Shown here: in pieces, positions 1-10,110 of the stretch
How positions within the stretch are numbered: position 1 is the stretch's first letter
Layout: the number at the start of each line of letters is the position of its first letter
Assembly: GCA_013339765.2 (NCBI GenBank)
Contig: CM023454.1
Location: 59,783,860-59,847,859 of the forward strand
Length of the DNA: 64,000 bases
Source of the DNA: Haemaphysalis longicornis
Taxonomy: Eukaryota; Arthropoda; Arachnida; Ixodida; Ixodidae
Direction: 5' to 3'
Program-made: the position numbers and the translations under genes
The notes under the pieces: model-generated
Told to the model about the DNA's origin: nothing
Database searches by the model: none
What the model saw: the letters and a program-made list of their open reading frames with translations, nothing else

Positions 1-115
1 TTCTGGCATAGCTAGCCTGAAATTTCAACATTGGCCGACCACTCATGACATGTCGCAGACCCGTCGTAGGCACTCTAGACAGGGGCCGGATGTTAGAAAT
101 AAGGTTTCCGTCAAC
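1..115 (+). repeat. SINE/short-repeat fragment (Ruka-like body)
   Basis: The first ~115 bases resemble the body of the tRNA-derived repeat seen at 31.3-31.5 kb: 'ttctggca', then 'ttcaac' followed by 'gaccactc', then 'gacatgtcg' and a GGGG-containing stretch. No tRNA-like promoter is visible because the window begins inside the unit. The match is diverged and short, so the family assignment is an inference. Confidence 0.45.
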
Positions 116-431
116 CGGTGTTGGTGCTGGCTGTCTGGTTCCCGGTGTGGTGCTGCTTAATGGTGTAGTGCTGGCTGTCACAAGCAAGAGCCCGAAACAA
201 TCAGTTTAACATATATTCACGAAGTGGAGAGGAGCGCGGCCCCGCCGGAAGCGTAGTTGTCCTCGCACCAGCCGCGTATTTTATAAGCGCTTGCTTCGGA
301 TCGCCACTGGCGGGTTCGTTTCTCTACTTTGTTTCAAAAAACTATCTCTTTGAATAACAAAGCGGCCGACCACATTCTCTCCTGCTCTTCTCCTGGGCTT
401 TCTTGACTGGCTACCGCTAGATATATATATA

Positions 432-471
<40 letters not shown>

Positions 472-812
472 TTTCTATTCTTTTACGAACACTGGCCACC
501 CCACTCACAATTCTTCGGACTGTAGGAGCTGTTGTTGTTTACGACTTTTCTTTCTTACACACAGTTCAGTAACCTTGCACTTGCACCCCGCAGACACGCC
601 TTTTGAAGCCAAACTTCCCCGAATTCTCCTTTGGGTTCCCCGGGCAACACCGCAGCCTAGCTTAAACCATTCCACCCTTTCCCCCCGACCCTCTCGTAGT
701 TTTCCCTCTTTCTCTCTTGCGGGGTCCCCAGTGACGTTTTCGAAGTAACCTTGTTATGTTTTTATTGTGCCCTTTTATACAATTTAACCTTCACTAGCCT
801 GACCGGTTATCC
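116..812. other. No gene recognised; contains one (TA)n tract
   Basis: I see no supported coding region. The only open frame here (281-508) reads through the (TA)n tract at 421-469 as alternating Tyr-Ile and is not credible. A pyrimidine-rich stretch (about 600-730) and a fragment with 'ggtgtggtgctg' repeats (about 140-180) could be decayed LTR or UTR sequence, but nothing identifies them. Confidence 0.5.
421..469. repeat. (TA)n microsatellite
   Basis: Almost uninterrupted alternating TA for about 49 bases with one phase change. It is one of several (TA)n tracts in the window. Confidence 0.95.
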
Positions 813-816
813 TATA

Positions 817-860
<44 letters not shown>
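813..860. repeat. (TA)n microsatellite at the 3' edge of a PLE
   Basis: About 48 bases of alternating TA that stop where the Penelope-like element on the minus strand ends (base 861). The same arrangement recurs at 8825-8911, 13872-13988 and 32044-32076. Confidence 0.9.
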
Positions 861-861
<1 letters not shown>

Positions 862-944
862 GGGCAAAGAAAAGAAGGTTCCAATGGTCCAGAAGAAATA
901 TCAAAAAGTAGAGTCCGACGCAAGTCTTAAAACACAAAAACTAA

Positions 945-994
945 CATGTTTACTAACGTTTCGACAGGTGGTCCAGTCTTCATCGGAGTAACAT
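945..994 (-). ncRNA. Hammerhead-ribozyme-like relic at PLE 3' end
   Basis: Read on the minus strand, an 'ATGTTACT' strand is followed by CCGATGA (hammerhead box CUGAUGA with U4 changed to C), a short GAC/GTC stem, GAAAC, GTT, then AGTAAACAT, which can pair back to the first strand as stem I with one bulge. Stem III would be only two base pairs with no loop, the minimal form known from PLE hammerheads thought to act as dimers. The box substitution and an extra A before stem II argue against activity now. The call rests on pattern and position; no folding was run. Confidence 0.45.
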
Positions 995-1339
995 TTACAG
1001 TACACTGCAGAACGCTTTTATAGGTGCGTGTCGAGAGAGGAAGCGGCGCTACAGTGCGCACTATTTAAAAGAAATTATACGTCATCATTCAGCACAACAA
1101 GAAAAAACGCAAGACATAGACTTGAGAGAGAATGCAATGCAATCCCTCTTTTTTGGGAGAAAAGGTGCGCTACAATGCGCCCTGTTTAAAAGTATTTATT
1201 GACAAGTGGTACAACACAAAGAGAAAAGAAAAAGCAAAGGGACCTGTTGGAAGGAGGTAAATTGGCGCCTCTCCGCATAGGAATTAACAGAAGAAGCGGG
1301 GGCGGAGAAGAGAAAGGAATAAAGGCGGCAGAGGAGCTA

Positions 1340-1553
1340 AGGAACTGGGGAACGCGCGTCAGCACGCCATCGCTTTTCGTCTTAGGAATGTGTCACGCTT
1401 AGGAATGTGTCAACAGAACAAGCAGGGGGAGAGGGAAAGGCGGCAAAACGAGAAAGGAACTGGGGAGCACGCGTCAGCACGCCTTCACTTTTCGTCTTAG
1501 GAATGTGTCACGTGAAGCCGGCGCTATGTGGCTAAGCCGGCGCTAAGAGGCTA
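1340..1553. repeat. Direct repeats in PLE copy A 3' region
   Basis: A ~55 bp segment beginning 'ggaactgggg' and ending 'ttaggaatgtgtcac' occurs at about 1340-1398 and again at 1457-1512. The unit 'gccggcgcta' plus 'ggctaa' is then tandem at 1517-1553. A weaker pair, 'gcgctacartgcgc' followed by 'tttaaaag', lies at about 1047 and 1168. These sit in the PLE 3' untranslated region. Confidence 0.7.
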
Positions 1554-1654
1554 AGGGAGTGAACCTGTTGAGATGAATCCGGCGCTGGTATGCCTAAAAA
1601 AGGATTGGTCACGCAAGAAACCAACGTAAGAAAGGCGAGTAATTACTGTTGCAA

Positions 1655-1965
1655 ACATGTCAGCGCGCCCACGCCTTCGTTCAACCCAGAGGATGCGGTT
1701 TTGAACCTAAATATGAAATATGATTCGCGAACTTCGCGTGCGTGGTTGCTGTTGAAATTGGATTCAATTATTGTTACCTTCAAATTAATAAATGAATGAC
1801 CCGAGATTCCGACTTGACGGGACAAAGGAAGGTTAGGAAGAGACTTGGCGTGTGCCCTATGATTGTTGAATCTTAATCTAAAAGCGTTCGCCGTCTGATC
1901 AATATATTGCAGGAGGCAGGTATTGCCCTCGAGCAGGTAAACTACATTGGCGCTGTCACAGGAAA
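1655..1965 (-). pseudogene. PLE GIY-YIG endonuclease domain (remnant)
   Basis: The minus-strand translation contains VVYLLE, then QYID where the family has a YIG-type motif, then RLRFNNHRAH with the conserved Arg-rich helix, and REVRESYFIFRFKT followed by GLNE near the end. This is the single-strand nicking endonuclease that PLEs use to prime insertion. The Gly of YIG is replaced by Asp and the frame is interrupted, so it should be dead. It follows the RT connector directly, as expected for PLEs. Confidence 0.75.
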
Positions 1966-2175
1966 ATTTCCCTTCAGTTTTACAGAAAAGTGCGAGGTGG
2001 TGCTAGAGGCGGTTTTTCTTTTCGTCATGTGGGGGCATAGCTGACAACGAGGCTTTTTGCAGGGCCCACAACCGGTCACTGGTGAATGGCTGAGCCTCAA
2101 AGATGTCAGAATGTCGTGCAGGTTTTTGTTTCGCCTGTAGACAACACGTGGTGGTTCGGGAAATATAAATGCTAG

Positions 2176-3661
2176 TCAAGGACTTTCACTTAATATGTTG
2201 TGATGCTTTCGAAGTATGCCAGAAACATTCGGCACAGATGCGGAGTGAGTGAGAACTAGGTTACTTGAAGGGCGTCGGCCGGCTGGCTTCCTGGAGTTAA
2301 GGAGTTCATTGCGGCTCAGCGCTCCTGCTCGGTGAATGGAATCGTCAATTAATTGGAGCGGGTATTTTTGTTTAAGCAGATCGTTTTTCAGTCCCTCACA
2401 GTTGGAAAGAAAATCTGTTTCCTTGGAGCATATTCGGCGGAAGTGGTGCGCTTGACGGTAGGTTGTTCCCGTTTTTGAGTGCTTAATGTGACTACTTTGA
2501 AAATGCAAATATTGATGGTATTCCGTCGGTTTTCGGTAAACGGTGGTCTCTAATTTGTTCTGCGAGACAGATGCCGTCACGTCGAGGAAGTTGACGCTGG
2601 TAGCGGAAAATTGGTGTGAGAAAGAAATGTTATGGTGGACCGCGTTAAACTCGGATATAAATCTTAGGAGACTGGATTCTCCGTGGTGCCAAATCAGAAA
2701 GACATCATCGATGAAGCGCTTGTAAAAAAATGGCTTCAAGCCGATGCTTGCAAGAAACTCCTCCTCCAGAACTGCAATGAAAATTTTTTGCATAATTTGG
2801 CCCTATCCTTGTGCCCATGGATGTACCACTGACTTGAGCATGGTGTTTGCCATTGAACTCGAAATTGCTTAGTTCAAGAAATATTCTCAGTAATAAGGCC
2901 AATGTGGAATTCTCACGAGCGTAGGCTCCCGCGATTCACCGTAAGCGTGGATCATCGCTTGTATTCCATCAGAATGGGGAATATTGGTATATAGTGACGT
3001 GACGTCCATAGTGACAAGCAGACAGCCACTGGGAATCTCAAGGTCTAATATTTCGGAGAGAAAGTGGTTGGTATGTCGTATGTATGAAGGAAACATAGGG
3101 GGAATTCCGTTGATTAAGTTGTCAACATAGAAAGAAATATTTTCGGTAACCGTGCCTATGCAAGACACGATTGGGCGACCAGGGACATGTGCCTTGTGAA
3201 TTTTGGGCAAAAGGTACAACCTGCCTGCTATTGGGCTGAAGGGTATCAGAGAACGCACCGTCGTTTTGTCTATTTTTTTGGCCCCCAGTAGTGCCTCGAG
3301 GTTTTCCTTGACAATTTCTTTATATTCAAAAGTTGGATCAGATTGAGGAATTTTGTAAAAGGATGTGTCGGATAATTGTCGTTCTGCTTCTTTGGTGTAA
3401 TCATCTCAATTTAATATCACTATTGCTTCAACTTTATCTGCGGGCTTGATTACAATTTCCTGGCGACATACCAACTTCTCAAGTGATTCTTTCTCTTTAA
3501 TTGAAAAGTTGAGTGGAAAAGGCGTCTGCTTTTTATAGGCTTCAAGCACGTCATGTTGTACTGCTTTAATATATAGATCTATACATTTATCGCGCTGAGT
3601 CGGTGGCGTCCAGTGCTTGGAGCTGGGTAAAGAGCTGGCATTGTCCGTGTTAGGGCGCCCA
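2176..3661 (-). pseudogene. PLE reverse transcriptase, copy A (frame-broken)
   Basis: The protein lies in overlapping frames 3661-3406, 3258-2887, 2902-2705 and 2793-2176. N to C: an N-terminal PLE domain with HWTPPTQRDK and IVIKPADK; RT motif A region MDVTSLYTNIPHSDGI; the SGTSMGTRIGPNYAK segment; the catalytic FIDDVFLIW with both aspartates intact; then FLDVTASVS, TTVYRKPTEYHQYLHF and the basic connector. These motifs are diagnostic for Penelope-type RT. At least three frame shifts or stops separate the pieces. The first residues of the 3741-3406 frame are antisense PLE sequence fused at the head-to-head junction, not part of the protein. Confidence 0.85.
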
Positions 3662-3664
3662 TGC

Positions 3665-3985
3665 AAGCGTCGACTTGCAAGCGTCAACTTGAAGCCATTT
3701 TTACAAGGGCTTCGTCGATGATGTCTTTCTGATTTGGCCAAACGGACAATCCAGTCTCCTAAGATTTATAGCCTAGTTTCACGCGGTCCACCCTAACATT
3801 TTTTTTCTCACACCAATTTTCCGCTACCAGCCTCAACTTCCTCGACGTGACGGTATCTGTCTCGCAGAACAAATTAGAGACCACCCTTTACCGAAAACCG
3901 ACGGACTCATCAATATTTGCATTTTCAAAGTAGTCCCATTAAGCACTGAAAAACGGGCATACCCTACACTCAAGCGCACCGCTTG
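3665..3985 (+). mobile_element. Inverted PLE fragment, head-to-head with copy A
   Basis: This plus-strand stretch encodes the same RT C-terminal segment found on the minus strand at about 2450-2740: LEAIF, then SHQFSATSLNFLDVTVSVSQ and TTLYRKPTD, with stops. It starts exactly where copy A stops (3661-3670) and ends at the SINE at 3988. The arrangement repeats, on a smaller scale, the head-to-head PLE pair at 8.9-13.9 kb. Confidence 0.8.
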
Positions 3986-3987
3986 AC

Positions 3988-4395
3988 TGTAGTCGAGGGG
4001 CGGCGCTAGTAGACCGGCCTCGGAGCTCTTGTAAATATAAACCCCCGCTTTAAAGCCGAGAGAGAAGCCGCTGCGGGATAGCGTAATGGCGAACGCACCG
4101 CACCGGTTATGCGGAGATGTGGGTTCGAGTCCCGCTCGCTCCAGCAGTTCGGAATATGCCAATTACTAACCCCGACCTCCGACCACGGTCTACGTGGCGG
4201 CCGCTGGGAAAGAAGACGTTCTACGTCTCCCGCGGTAGTCGAGAGGCGGAGCTAGTTGACCGGCCTCAGAGCTCTTGTAAATATAAACCCCCGCTTTAAA
4301 GTCGAGAGAGAAGCGCTGCGGGATAGCGTAATGGCGAACGCACCGCACCGGTTATGCGGAGATGTGGGTTCGAGTCCCGCTCCCGGAAAAACGGC
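3988..4395 (+). repeat. tRNA-derived SINE dimer, period 246 bp
   Basis: Two near-identical units start at about 3991 and 4237. Each has 'agctcttgtaaatataaacc' followed by a tRNA-like module (about 4072-4137 and 4317-4382) with box A 'tagcgtaatggcgaacg' and box B 'gggttcgagtccc'. The anticodon-like arm forms a perfect 5-bp stem CCGCA/TGCGG with loop CCGGTTA, placing GGT at the anticodon position but with C where tRNAs have U33. These are RNA polymerase III-type internal promoters of a SINE, not a functional tRNA gene. Confidence 0.75.
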
Positions 4396-4527
4396 GGATT
4401 TTTTCTCGACCTATATTTTCGTTTATTTATCAATGTATCAAAGAGACGTGACAAGCACACGTCATTCGGCCCTAATAAATATTTCGAAAAAAGCCGAATA
4501 GCACTGGCAATGACGACTGCAACCTTG

Positions 4528-4530
<3 letters not shown>

Positions 4531-4598
<68 letters not shown>
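4531..4598. repeat. (TA)n microsatellite
   Basis: Sixty-eight bases of uninterrupted alternating TA, ending at the distal edge of a minus-strand SINE. Open frames reading through it as Tyr-Ile repeats are artefacts. Confidence 0.95.
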
Positions 4599-4599
<1 letters not shown>

Positions 4600-4609
4600 C
4601 ATATCTATA

Positions 4610-5216
4610 TAGAAATAAGGGTTGGCAGTCAAGAAAACCTCGGAAACAAAGGGGAGGATGTGGTAGGTAATTGAAACAGATAAAGAATTCAGAAAGAAAG
4701 AAAGAAAGTAGAGAAAAACTGCTCGCCGGGTGGGATCCCAACCCACGACCTCCAGAATACCGGTCTGGTGCGGTAACCACTACGGTAGCAGCGAGGCAAT
4801 TCTTCCCCTGTCCTTTCTGGGGTATTTATGTCACTGAAATTTTTTTCTGTTCATGGGGGTGTTAGCCAGCGCCACTCCGACTTCTCGGGGTGAAGGGGAC
4901 CTTCTTTTTAACCCCCAGTCCGTGACTCGAGTGTCAACGACATATCGAGTGTGGTCAACCACCGTTGAACCCTCTTAAGATCTCTATGGCACCAAGACTG
5001 CCAGAACAGAGGCCCTCGATATTCATATAGCGAATCAGAATAGGAAATGAGGGGCTGGCTGAAATAAGACAGAAATAAAGGTTGGCAGTCAATAAAATCT
5101 CGGAACCAAAGGGGGGGGGGGGAATGTGGTAGGTAATTGAAACAGATAAAGAATGTTGAAAGAAAGAAACAAAGTAGAGAAAAAATGCCCGCCGGGTGGG
5201 ATCCGAACCCACGACT
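4610..5216 (-). repeat. Ruka-like tRNA-derived SINE, head-to-tail multimer
   Basis: On the minus strand, a truncated unit (5216-~4800) is followed by a second tRNA-like module at 4797-4721 with box A 'taccgtagtggttaccgc', a perfect CCAGA/TCTGG anticodon-like stem around loop CCGGTAT, and box B 'gggttgggatccc'. The body includes a pyrimidine run after the tRNA, 'ctaccac', 'ttgactgcca', and later 'ctctgttctggcagtcttgg'. The spacing between successive tRNA modules is roughly 460 bp, close to the ~450 bp seen at 31.1-31.7 kb. The upstream end is cut within the tRNA module where PLE copy B begins. Confidence 0.75.
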
Positions 5217-7690
5217 TTATTCTGACTAATGTTTTTCTGAACTAATGTTTTTGTTCTCCGGTACACAACCCGTGGCGGCTCCGAAAAAATAAGATTTTGG
5301 CGTTTACTTTGGGTAAGAATGTTATAGTTCTGTTTTAGTATAGTGGACACTTTGGGAACAGATGCGGAATGTGTTAAAACCAAGTTCGTTTGCGGGGTGT
5401 CTTGGGAGGTTTTGGTGCGTCTGAGACGGTCTGAGCGATTCAGGTCTCGTGGTCTGTCTATACGTTGTCAATTAGTTCAATGGGTTATTTTTGTTTCAAA
5501 AGTGCACTGCGTAGCTTCTGACAATTGTCATTGAAGTCATGTTCCTTTCAGCAAATTCGACGAAAACGATGAGCTTGGCTTTAGGGAATTCCAGTTCTGT
5601 AATGTTTGACGTGACTGCTTTGAAAATGTAGGTACTGTTGCTTGTCGGTCGGTTTTCGGCAAAGTTTAGTGATGAGTTGGTCCTCTGAGACGGTGACGTT
5701 CACGTCAAGAAAATTAACAGTAGACGGGAAATATTAGTCAGAAAAAGAAATGGAGGGATGCGCAGAGTTGAAGGCGTCTATGAAGGTTAGCAGGTTCGTC
5801 TGCCCGTGGGTCCCAATCAGGAATACATATTCAACGAAATGCCTATAATAGAGTGGCTTTAAGCTCTGGCTATTCAGAAATTCTCGCTCAAGGACGCCTA
5901 TAAATATATTGGCGTAGTTTGGCCCTACGCGTGTTCCCTTAGATGTGCCACTTTTTTGGAAGTAGTGTTTTTCATCGAACTCGAAATTCTTAAGCTCTAG
6001 AATTAGCCGAAGAAAAGTGCTTAGTGTGGAGCCATCAACACGTTTGTCAAAGGTTGCTTCCCTGTAAGCGTGAGTTACTGCTCGGATTCCATCGTCTTGC
6101 GGAATATTTGTGAAGAGTGACGCAACGTCCATTGTACCCAGAAGGGAATTGCTGGGAATATCCATATCTAAATGTCCGAAAGTGGTTTGTATCTATAATG
6201 TAGGAAGGAAAACTAGGCGGTATGATGCTAATTATGCAGTCAACGTACCGCGAAAGGTGTTCCGTGACGGTGCCCATCACCGCGATGATAGATCGGCGGG
6301 ATTGTTTTTTATTGTGTATTTTTGGCAGGAAGTAAAACCTGCCGGTTACAGGAATAGGTGGAGCAAGTGAACAGTCTGTTATTTTTTCCATTTCTCCATC
6401 TTTCACCAATTGAGTGAGATGTTCTCTAACGGTTTCGTTAGAGTCGGCGGTAGTATCATTTTCGAGTGGTTTGTAGTATGACGAGTCTGATAGCTGCCTC
6501 TGTGCTTCTTTAACGTTGTCACGCTGTTTAAGTATTACTAATGCAGCACCTTTGTCAGCCGGTTTAGTTATAATATCAGTGCGGTGAGATATGATTTCAA
6601 ATCATTTTTTTCATTGATGGAGAGGTTATGGCGGAAGGTAGACTGCTTTTTGGGAGCTTCAATGATATCTTGTTGCGCAGCTTTGATATATATATCTAAG
6701 CACTGGTGCTGCTGGGGGAAGGGGGGTGTCCAGTGCTGAGAGATTGCAAGCAATTTAGCAGTGTCACTACATGTTTCGCGGTCTTGAAAGTATTCATTTA
6801 ACATCATGGTACGGGCAAAATTTGCCAGATCTTTAAAAAGTGTGAATTCCGAAAAAAACTCTGTTGTTGGGCAAAAACTCAAACCCTAGAAAGTATGCTG
6901 AAATCGGCGTTGGACAAAACCAGATCTGACAAGTTGACTATGTTACTACTCTCGACATGTTCTGGCTGTGTGATTGGTAATGTGCGAGCTGGGGGCCCGT
7001 CTGATTTAGAGATAACATTATCACGCGCTAATGTTTCAGTCTTGACATGACACAGCTTATCTCGAACGTTTAATTCGTGCGAGGCCAGTGACTCGATCTC
7101 CTGCTTGCTGAGATACGGAAAAAAATTTTTTCGTTCCTTACCAAAAGTTCAAAATTTGTCTGGTAGTGATCGATAATTAGGTGTATCAAGTCCAATAAAG
7201 CGCATTTGAGCACACTCTCCCACTTTTTCTTATTCGCAGGCGACACCTCAGATGTGGCTGGTTTTAATTCTATTGCAAGACCTTTGGCCACAACGTAGGA
7301 ATTGAGTTACTGTTTAAGAGTGGGGCATGCATATTATATCTGACACGTTTGTCGGTTAGTTTTCTGGCATTTAAAAATTTCCTAGAGACATTATGGTTGG
7401 TTTGGTTACCGGCATCAGTAGGGCAGAGTCAATCCTGGCGCCGCGGGGCAGGAACTTTGAAGTGTTCGAGCGGAGGTTGTACTGCGGGCTCGATAAAGCT
7501 ACTCTGGGAGGCTCCGCAGGGGCAGCAGCCGAGGCGGCGTAGATGCGCGGGGGTGATGTTGAGGCCTGAAGGGACTTCTCCGCCGGCGCGGAGTTGGCGG
7601 GCCAGGTCGAAGACCAGGTTGTAGACGGCCACTCCTACTGAGGCACATGCCATGGAGGTGACTCTCCATGTCAAAACACGTTGTCAAAAC
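5217..7690 (-). mobile_element. Penelope-like element, copy B (3' part lost)
   Basis: A second PLE on the minus strand, a different subfamily from copy A by its diverged protein. It contains a possible N-terminal leader (about 7674-7070), the conserved N-terminal PLE domain (6882-6568), the RT (6409-5734) and the start of the connector (5383-5220). The GIY-YIG domain and 3' end are absent: the sequence stops at 5217 inside the connector, where the Ruka-like SINE array begins. Whether the SINE inserted or the region was deleted cannot be decided here. Confidence 0.8.
5734..6882 (-). pseudogene. PLE reverse transcriptase, copy B (catalytic site lost)
   Basis: N to C on the minus strand: FCPTTEFF and FTLFKDLANFARTM (N-terminal domain, frame 6882-6568); HWTPP and LDIYIKAAQQD; GRFYFLPKIHN (frame 6409-6047); motif A region MDVASLFTNIPQDDGIRAV and SGTSKGTRVGPNYANIF (frame 6165-5734). 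Where active PLE RTs and copy A have an Ile-Asp-Asp catalytic triplet, this copy reads FVEYVF, so both catalytic aspartates are replaced. Frame breaks lie near 6100 and 6450. It cannot be active. Confidence 0.85.
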
Positions 7691-8499
7691 ACGTTAACCT
7701 TCCTGGGCACAATTTTAACCACCTCAAAGCCACAATATTCGAATCTCGCTTTCGCTCTCACCATGATCGACTAATCCGCGAATCGTACCTCATTGGCAAG
7801 GTAAATCCGCATCCCCAGGTATAATGAGAGTTTGGTGAAATTATTGTTATAATGGGTACCTAAGCCATTTTCATCTTTTCCTTTCTTTCTTTTTTTTCTT
7901 TATTTCCTTTTTTGTTTCATTCACCCTACAGAACACTCTCAGCCACCGTACGTTTCCCCCTCCCCCAGACCTTGTGTCTCCTTTTTTTTTCGTGGAATAG
8001 TAGCTGCATTCCCAGTACACCTCCGCTCCCGCGGTTCGCAGCCCCCATTGGGGGTTTAAATTTGTTATGGTGAACGCGCCGTCCTGGCGGTTACTCACCA
8101 TTTTCTATGAGCGCGGTTCACCCACCCCTCCTCTTCATGGAGAGTTTAGTTCAACTTAAAATTTATCATTCATTACTCATTTCTTTGCATCCCTCCATCG
8201 TAGTGTGACATACTTTTATAATAAACAATTAAACTTGTTGACCCTTACTGGCGACCGATTTAATAGTTGCTTCCATGCGGGGCACTCCTAGCTACTTCCC
8301 ACCTAGCTAAATACTTGGTTGCGTTGCTGGCACGTGCGCTCTTCTGTAACTTCTGTGAACTTATAAACTGCCCTGATATTCCCCACGCCGCCGGTAATTG
8401 GTATTTTCTGGAATGAATGTGTCACCGGCGGCTTCCGTTCTGTATTTGTTGTTCTTGTACTTTGCATGTCGTGTTGCGAGACGTTCCATGCACCATTCA
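7691..8499. other. No gene recognised
   Basis: I see no supported gene. There are long pyrimidine runs (about 7880-7930 and 7980-7992) and a segment at about 8030-8100 ('ggtgaacgcgccgtcctggc') that could be UTR of the neighbouring PLE. The start of the plus-strand PLE 3' end found at 8824 may lie within this stretch, but I cannot place it. Confidence 0.4.
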
Positions 8500-8824
8500 C
8501 TTACTCGTGTAATTCGTATAAAAAGTGTCTTTGAACAGCTGCCTACCTTGTCCTTTTTTTGATGGATGAAGTTGTATCTTGCTGAGCTTTTTATAAACGA
8601 GTTTGTCGTCATGTATAGTGCCACTTGTATAGAGCCCTCCTCTCCCTGTTCCCTCGCCCCAACCCGGCAATGTTGTTAACAAGGCTGCACTGCAGCACAC
8701 CTTCGGCACATGTATATGCGTACGTGGTCCTACATTGTATGTTACTCAAGATGAAGACTCGTCCCCCTTTCGAAACGTCATTAAATCGCTGTTCTTTTTA
8801 ATGGTGCTTCTACCATTTTCTCAA
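8500..8824 (+). mobile_element. PLE 3'-terminal fragment
   Basis: The plus strand ends in the same order as the other PLE copies: 'gttactc', a hammerhead-like core, 'cgaaacgt', about 40 bases of A/T-rich tail, then (TA)n at 8825. No RT or endonuclease coding is visible upstream, so this is a 3' fragment with an uncertain 5' limit. Confidence 0.55.
8749..8784 (+). ncRNA. Hammerhead-like relic (degenerate)
   Basis: The order 'gttactc', 'gatgaagac', 'cgaaacgtc' aligns base by base with the minus-strand motif at 945-994. The CUGA box is lost (AAGATGA) and the stem II strands (GAC versus TTT) no longer pair. It marks a PLE 3' end but is not expected to cleave. Confidence 0.4.
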
Positions 8825-8825
8825 C

Positions 8826-8885
<60 letters not shown>

Positions 8886-8911
8886 AATATATATACATAT
8901 ATATATATATA
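8825..8911. repeat. (TA)n microsatellite between two PLE ends
   Basis: About 87 bases of imperfect TA/CATA repeat. A PLE 3' end abuts it on the left (8824, plus strand) and another on the right (8912, minus strand). Confidence 0.95.
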
Positions 8912-8956
8912 AATACGATGGAGAAGTCAAACTGAGAAACATAACAACATTTATTG

Positions 8957-8989
8957 TAACATTAGGACTGGGGACCAGTGTTTTCAAAG
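8957..8989 (-). ncRNA. Hammerhead-like relic, left palindrome arm
   Basis: On the minus strand, a stem II of ACTGG/CCAGT closing a three-base loop is preserved, but the flanking boxes read TTTGAAAA instead of CTGATGA and CTAAT instead of GAAAC. The position, just inside the PLE end, matches the other copies. Inactive by inspection. Confidence 0.35.
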
Positions 8990-9274
8990 ATAAAAATAGT
9001 GCCGATCAGTTAGGTTTAAATACATTTCAGCGGCGGACCGAGCAAGCAGATGTATCAAGCAAAACGTAGGCTCTACACGGCACAGAAGTATGCGAGGCCC
9101 CAGTACGCAATGCGAGAAGGAAGCGTTGAAGCAGTTCGGGGAACCAAAGCGAAAGGGGGCGTAATCAAGGCAGCAAGGCTATAGGATAAGAGGAAGACGC
9201 TGCATGGCACTGAAGTCACCACGGGAAAGCAAGAAAGTGAGGGACGAAGGATGGGTTCGCTTCCTGCTCGTTGC

Positions 9275-9715
9275 TTAAAATGGAAATTGATTGGTTAGAA
9301 GAAAAGGACGGGGGAGACCACAGTTAATTACGGAAGCCTGGTGCAAGCGTTCACACACTGACACACACAAAAAAGGAGGAGGGGGAAGGAAGAAGGGGAT
9401 TGAGACAAGAGAGGGGGGGGGGTTAGCGGGAGGGGTGTTAAACTCCAGCGGGGGAAGGCGTGCATGAAAGAAGATCCAAGAAAGCCCCAAAATGGCACGT
9501 GGTTTCACATGGGGTGAAAACGCAGAAGCGATTTCCTGCGTAAAACGTGGTGGGGGAATGTGGGGATGAAAGAGGTTCGAAGAAATCCCCAAAACAGCAT
9601 GTGGTTTCACATGGGGTGAAAACGCAGAACCCATTTCCTGCATAAAACATGACGGCAGCCAACGAGGCGGACGCATAAAGGCAAGGTCATGCAATGCAAA
9701 GACAATACAATGCAA
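9275..9715 (-). other. PLE 3' UTR region with internal repeats (not a gene)
   Basis: A long open frame here is matched by a similarly spurious frame on the plus strand at 13018-13409, because both read the 3' region of the two palindrome arms. The region contains two copies of a ~110 bp unit (about 9480-9545 and 9590-9655 share 'gtggtttcacatggggtgaa'). There is no similarity to a known protein and the composition is proline/phenylalanine-rich from C/T runs. Confidence 0.6.
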
Positions 9716-10110
9716 ACTAACGCTAATTTAAGCTAGATCTCATAAATACCTAAATTTATATTCCCGTAAGGCAATATAACACACACATACTCTGTCATTG
9801 TATATAACACATACAATGACGGAGATATACTGTGCCACATGAAGTTCTCGAAGAGCGTTCATGCAAGATCATATTACCAATAGCAATTGTTCAGTGCAAA
9901 AAGACACAGAATGAAAATAATAACCAAATATAAAGAAAAACAAAATAAAGTAAAATAAAGCAAAGGATCCAATGGTGAAATCTATGTACTTTCATGCCTA
10001 TACGGTGCGGCAACAAAACACAAGCAGTACACTGACACAGTACAATATACACAGATTTGAAAAAGAGAGAAAAGAAGAATCAAAATGCTTCTCTTTAAGA
10101 ACAAAGTTTC

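Larger units (their letters stand above)
861..3664 (-). mobile_element. Penelope-like element, copy A
   Basis: This is a decayed Penelope-like retroelement (PLE), a class whose single protein joins a telomerase-related reverse transcriptase to a GIY-YIG endonuclease. On the minus strand, from high to low coordinates, I see the N-terminal domain, RT core, connector, GIY-YIG remnant, a ~600 bp 3' region with internal repeats, a hammerhead-like motif at 945-994 and the element end against (TA)n. Several frame breaks and stops make it inactive. At about 3661-3670 the minus-strand copy meets a plus-strand PLE fragment head-to-head, so its true 5' end is missing. Confidence 0.85.

Noticed and set aside
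281..508. 75-codon frame with long Tyr-Ile repeats
   Set aside because: It is the (TA)n microsatellite read as codons; the same happens at 4354-4780 and 13893-14228.
3406..3741. Start of the PLE protein at 3741
   Set aside because: The first ~25 codons are antisense sequence of the inverted PLE fragment at 3665-3985, so the frame is a fusion across the head-to-head junction.
4081..4140. Functional tRNA-Thr genes at 4072-4137 and 4317-4382
   Set aside because: The anticodon loop lacks U33, two identical copies lie in 246-bp repeat units, and the flanks are repeat sequence. They are SINE promoters.
9275..9715. 146-codon minus-strand frame as a PLE-encoded protein
   Set aside because: It lies in the PLE 3' region after the endonuclease, its twin in the other arm is broken differently, and its composition reflects C/T-rich repeats.
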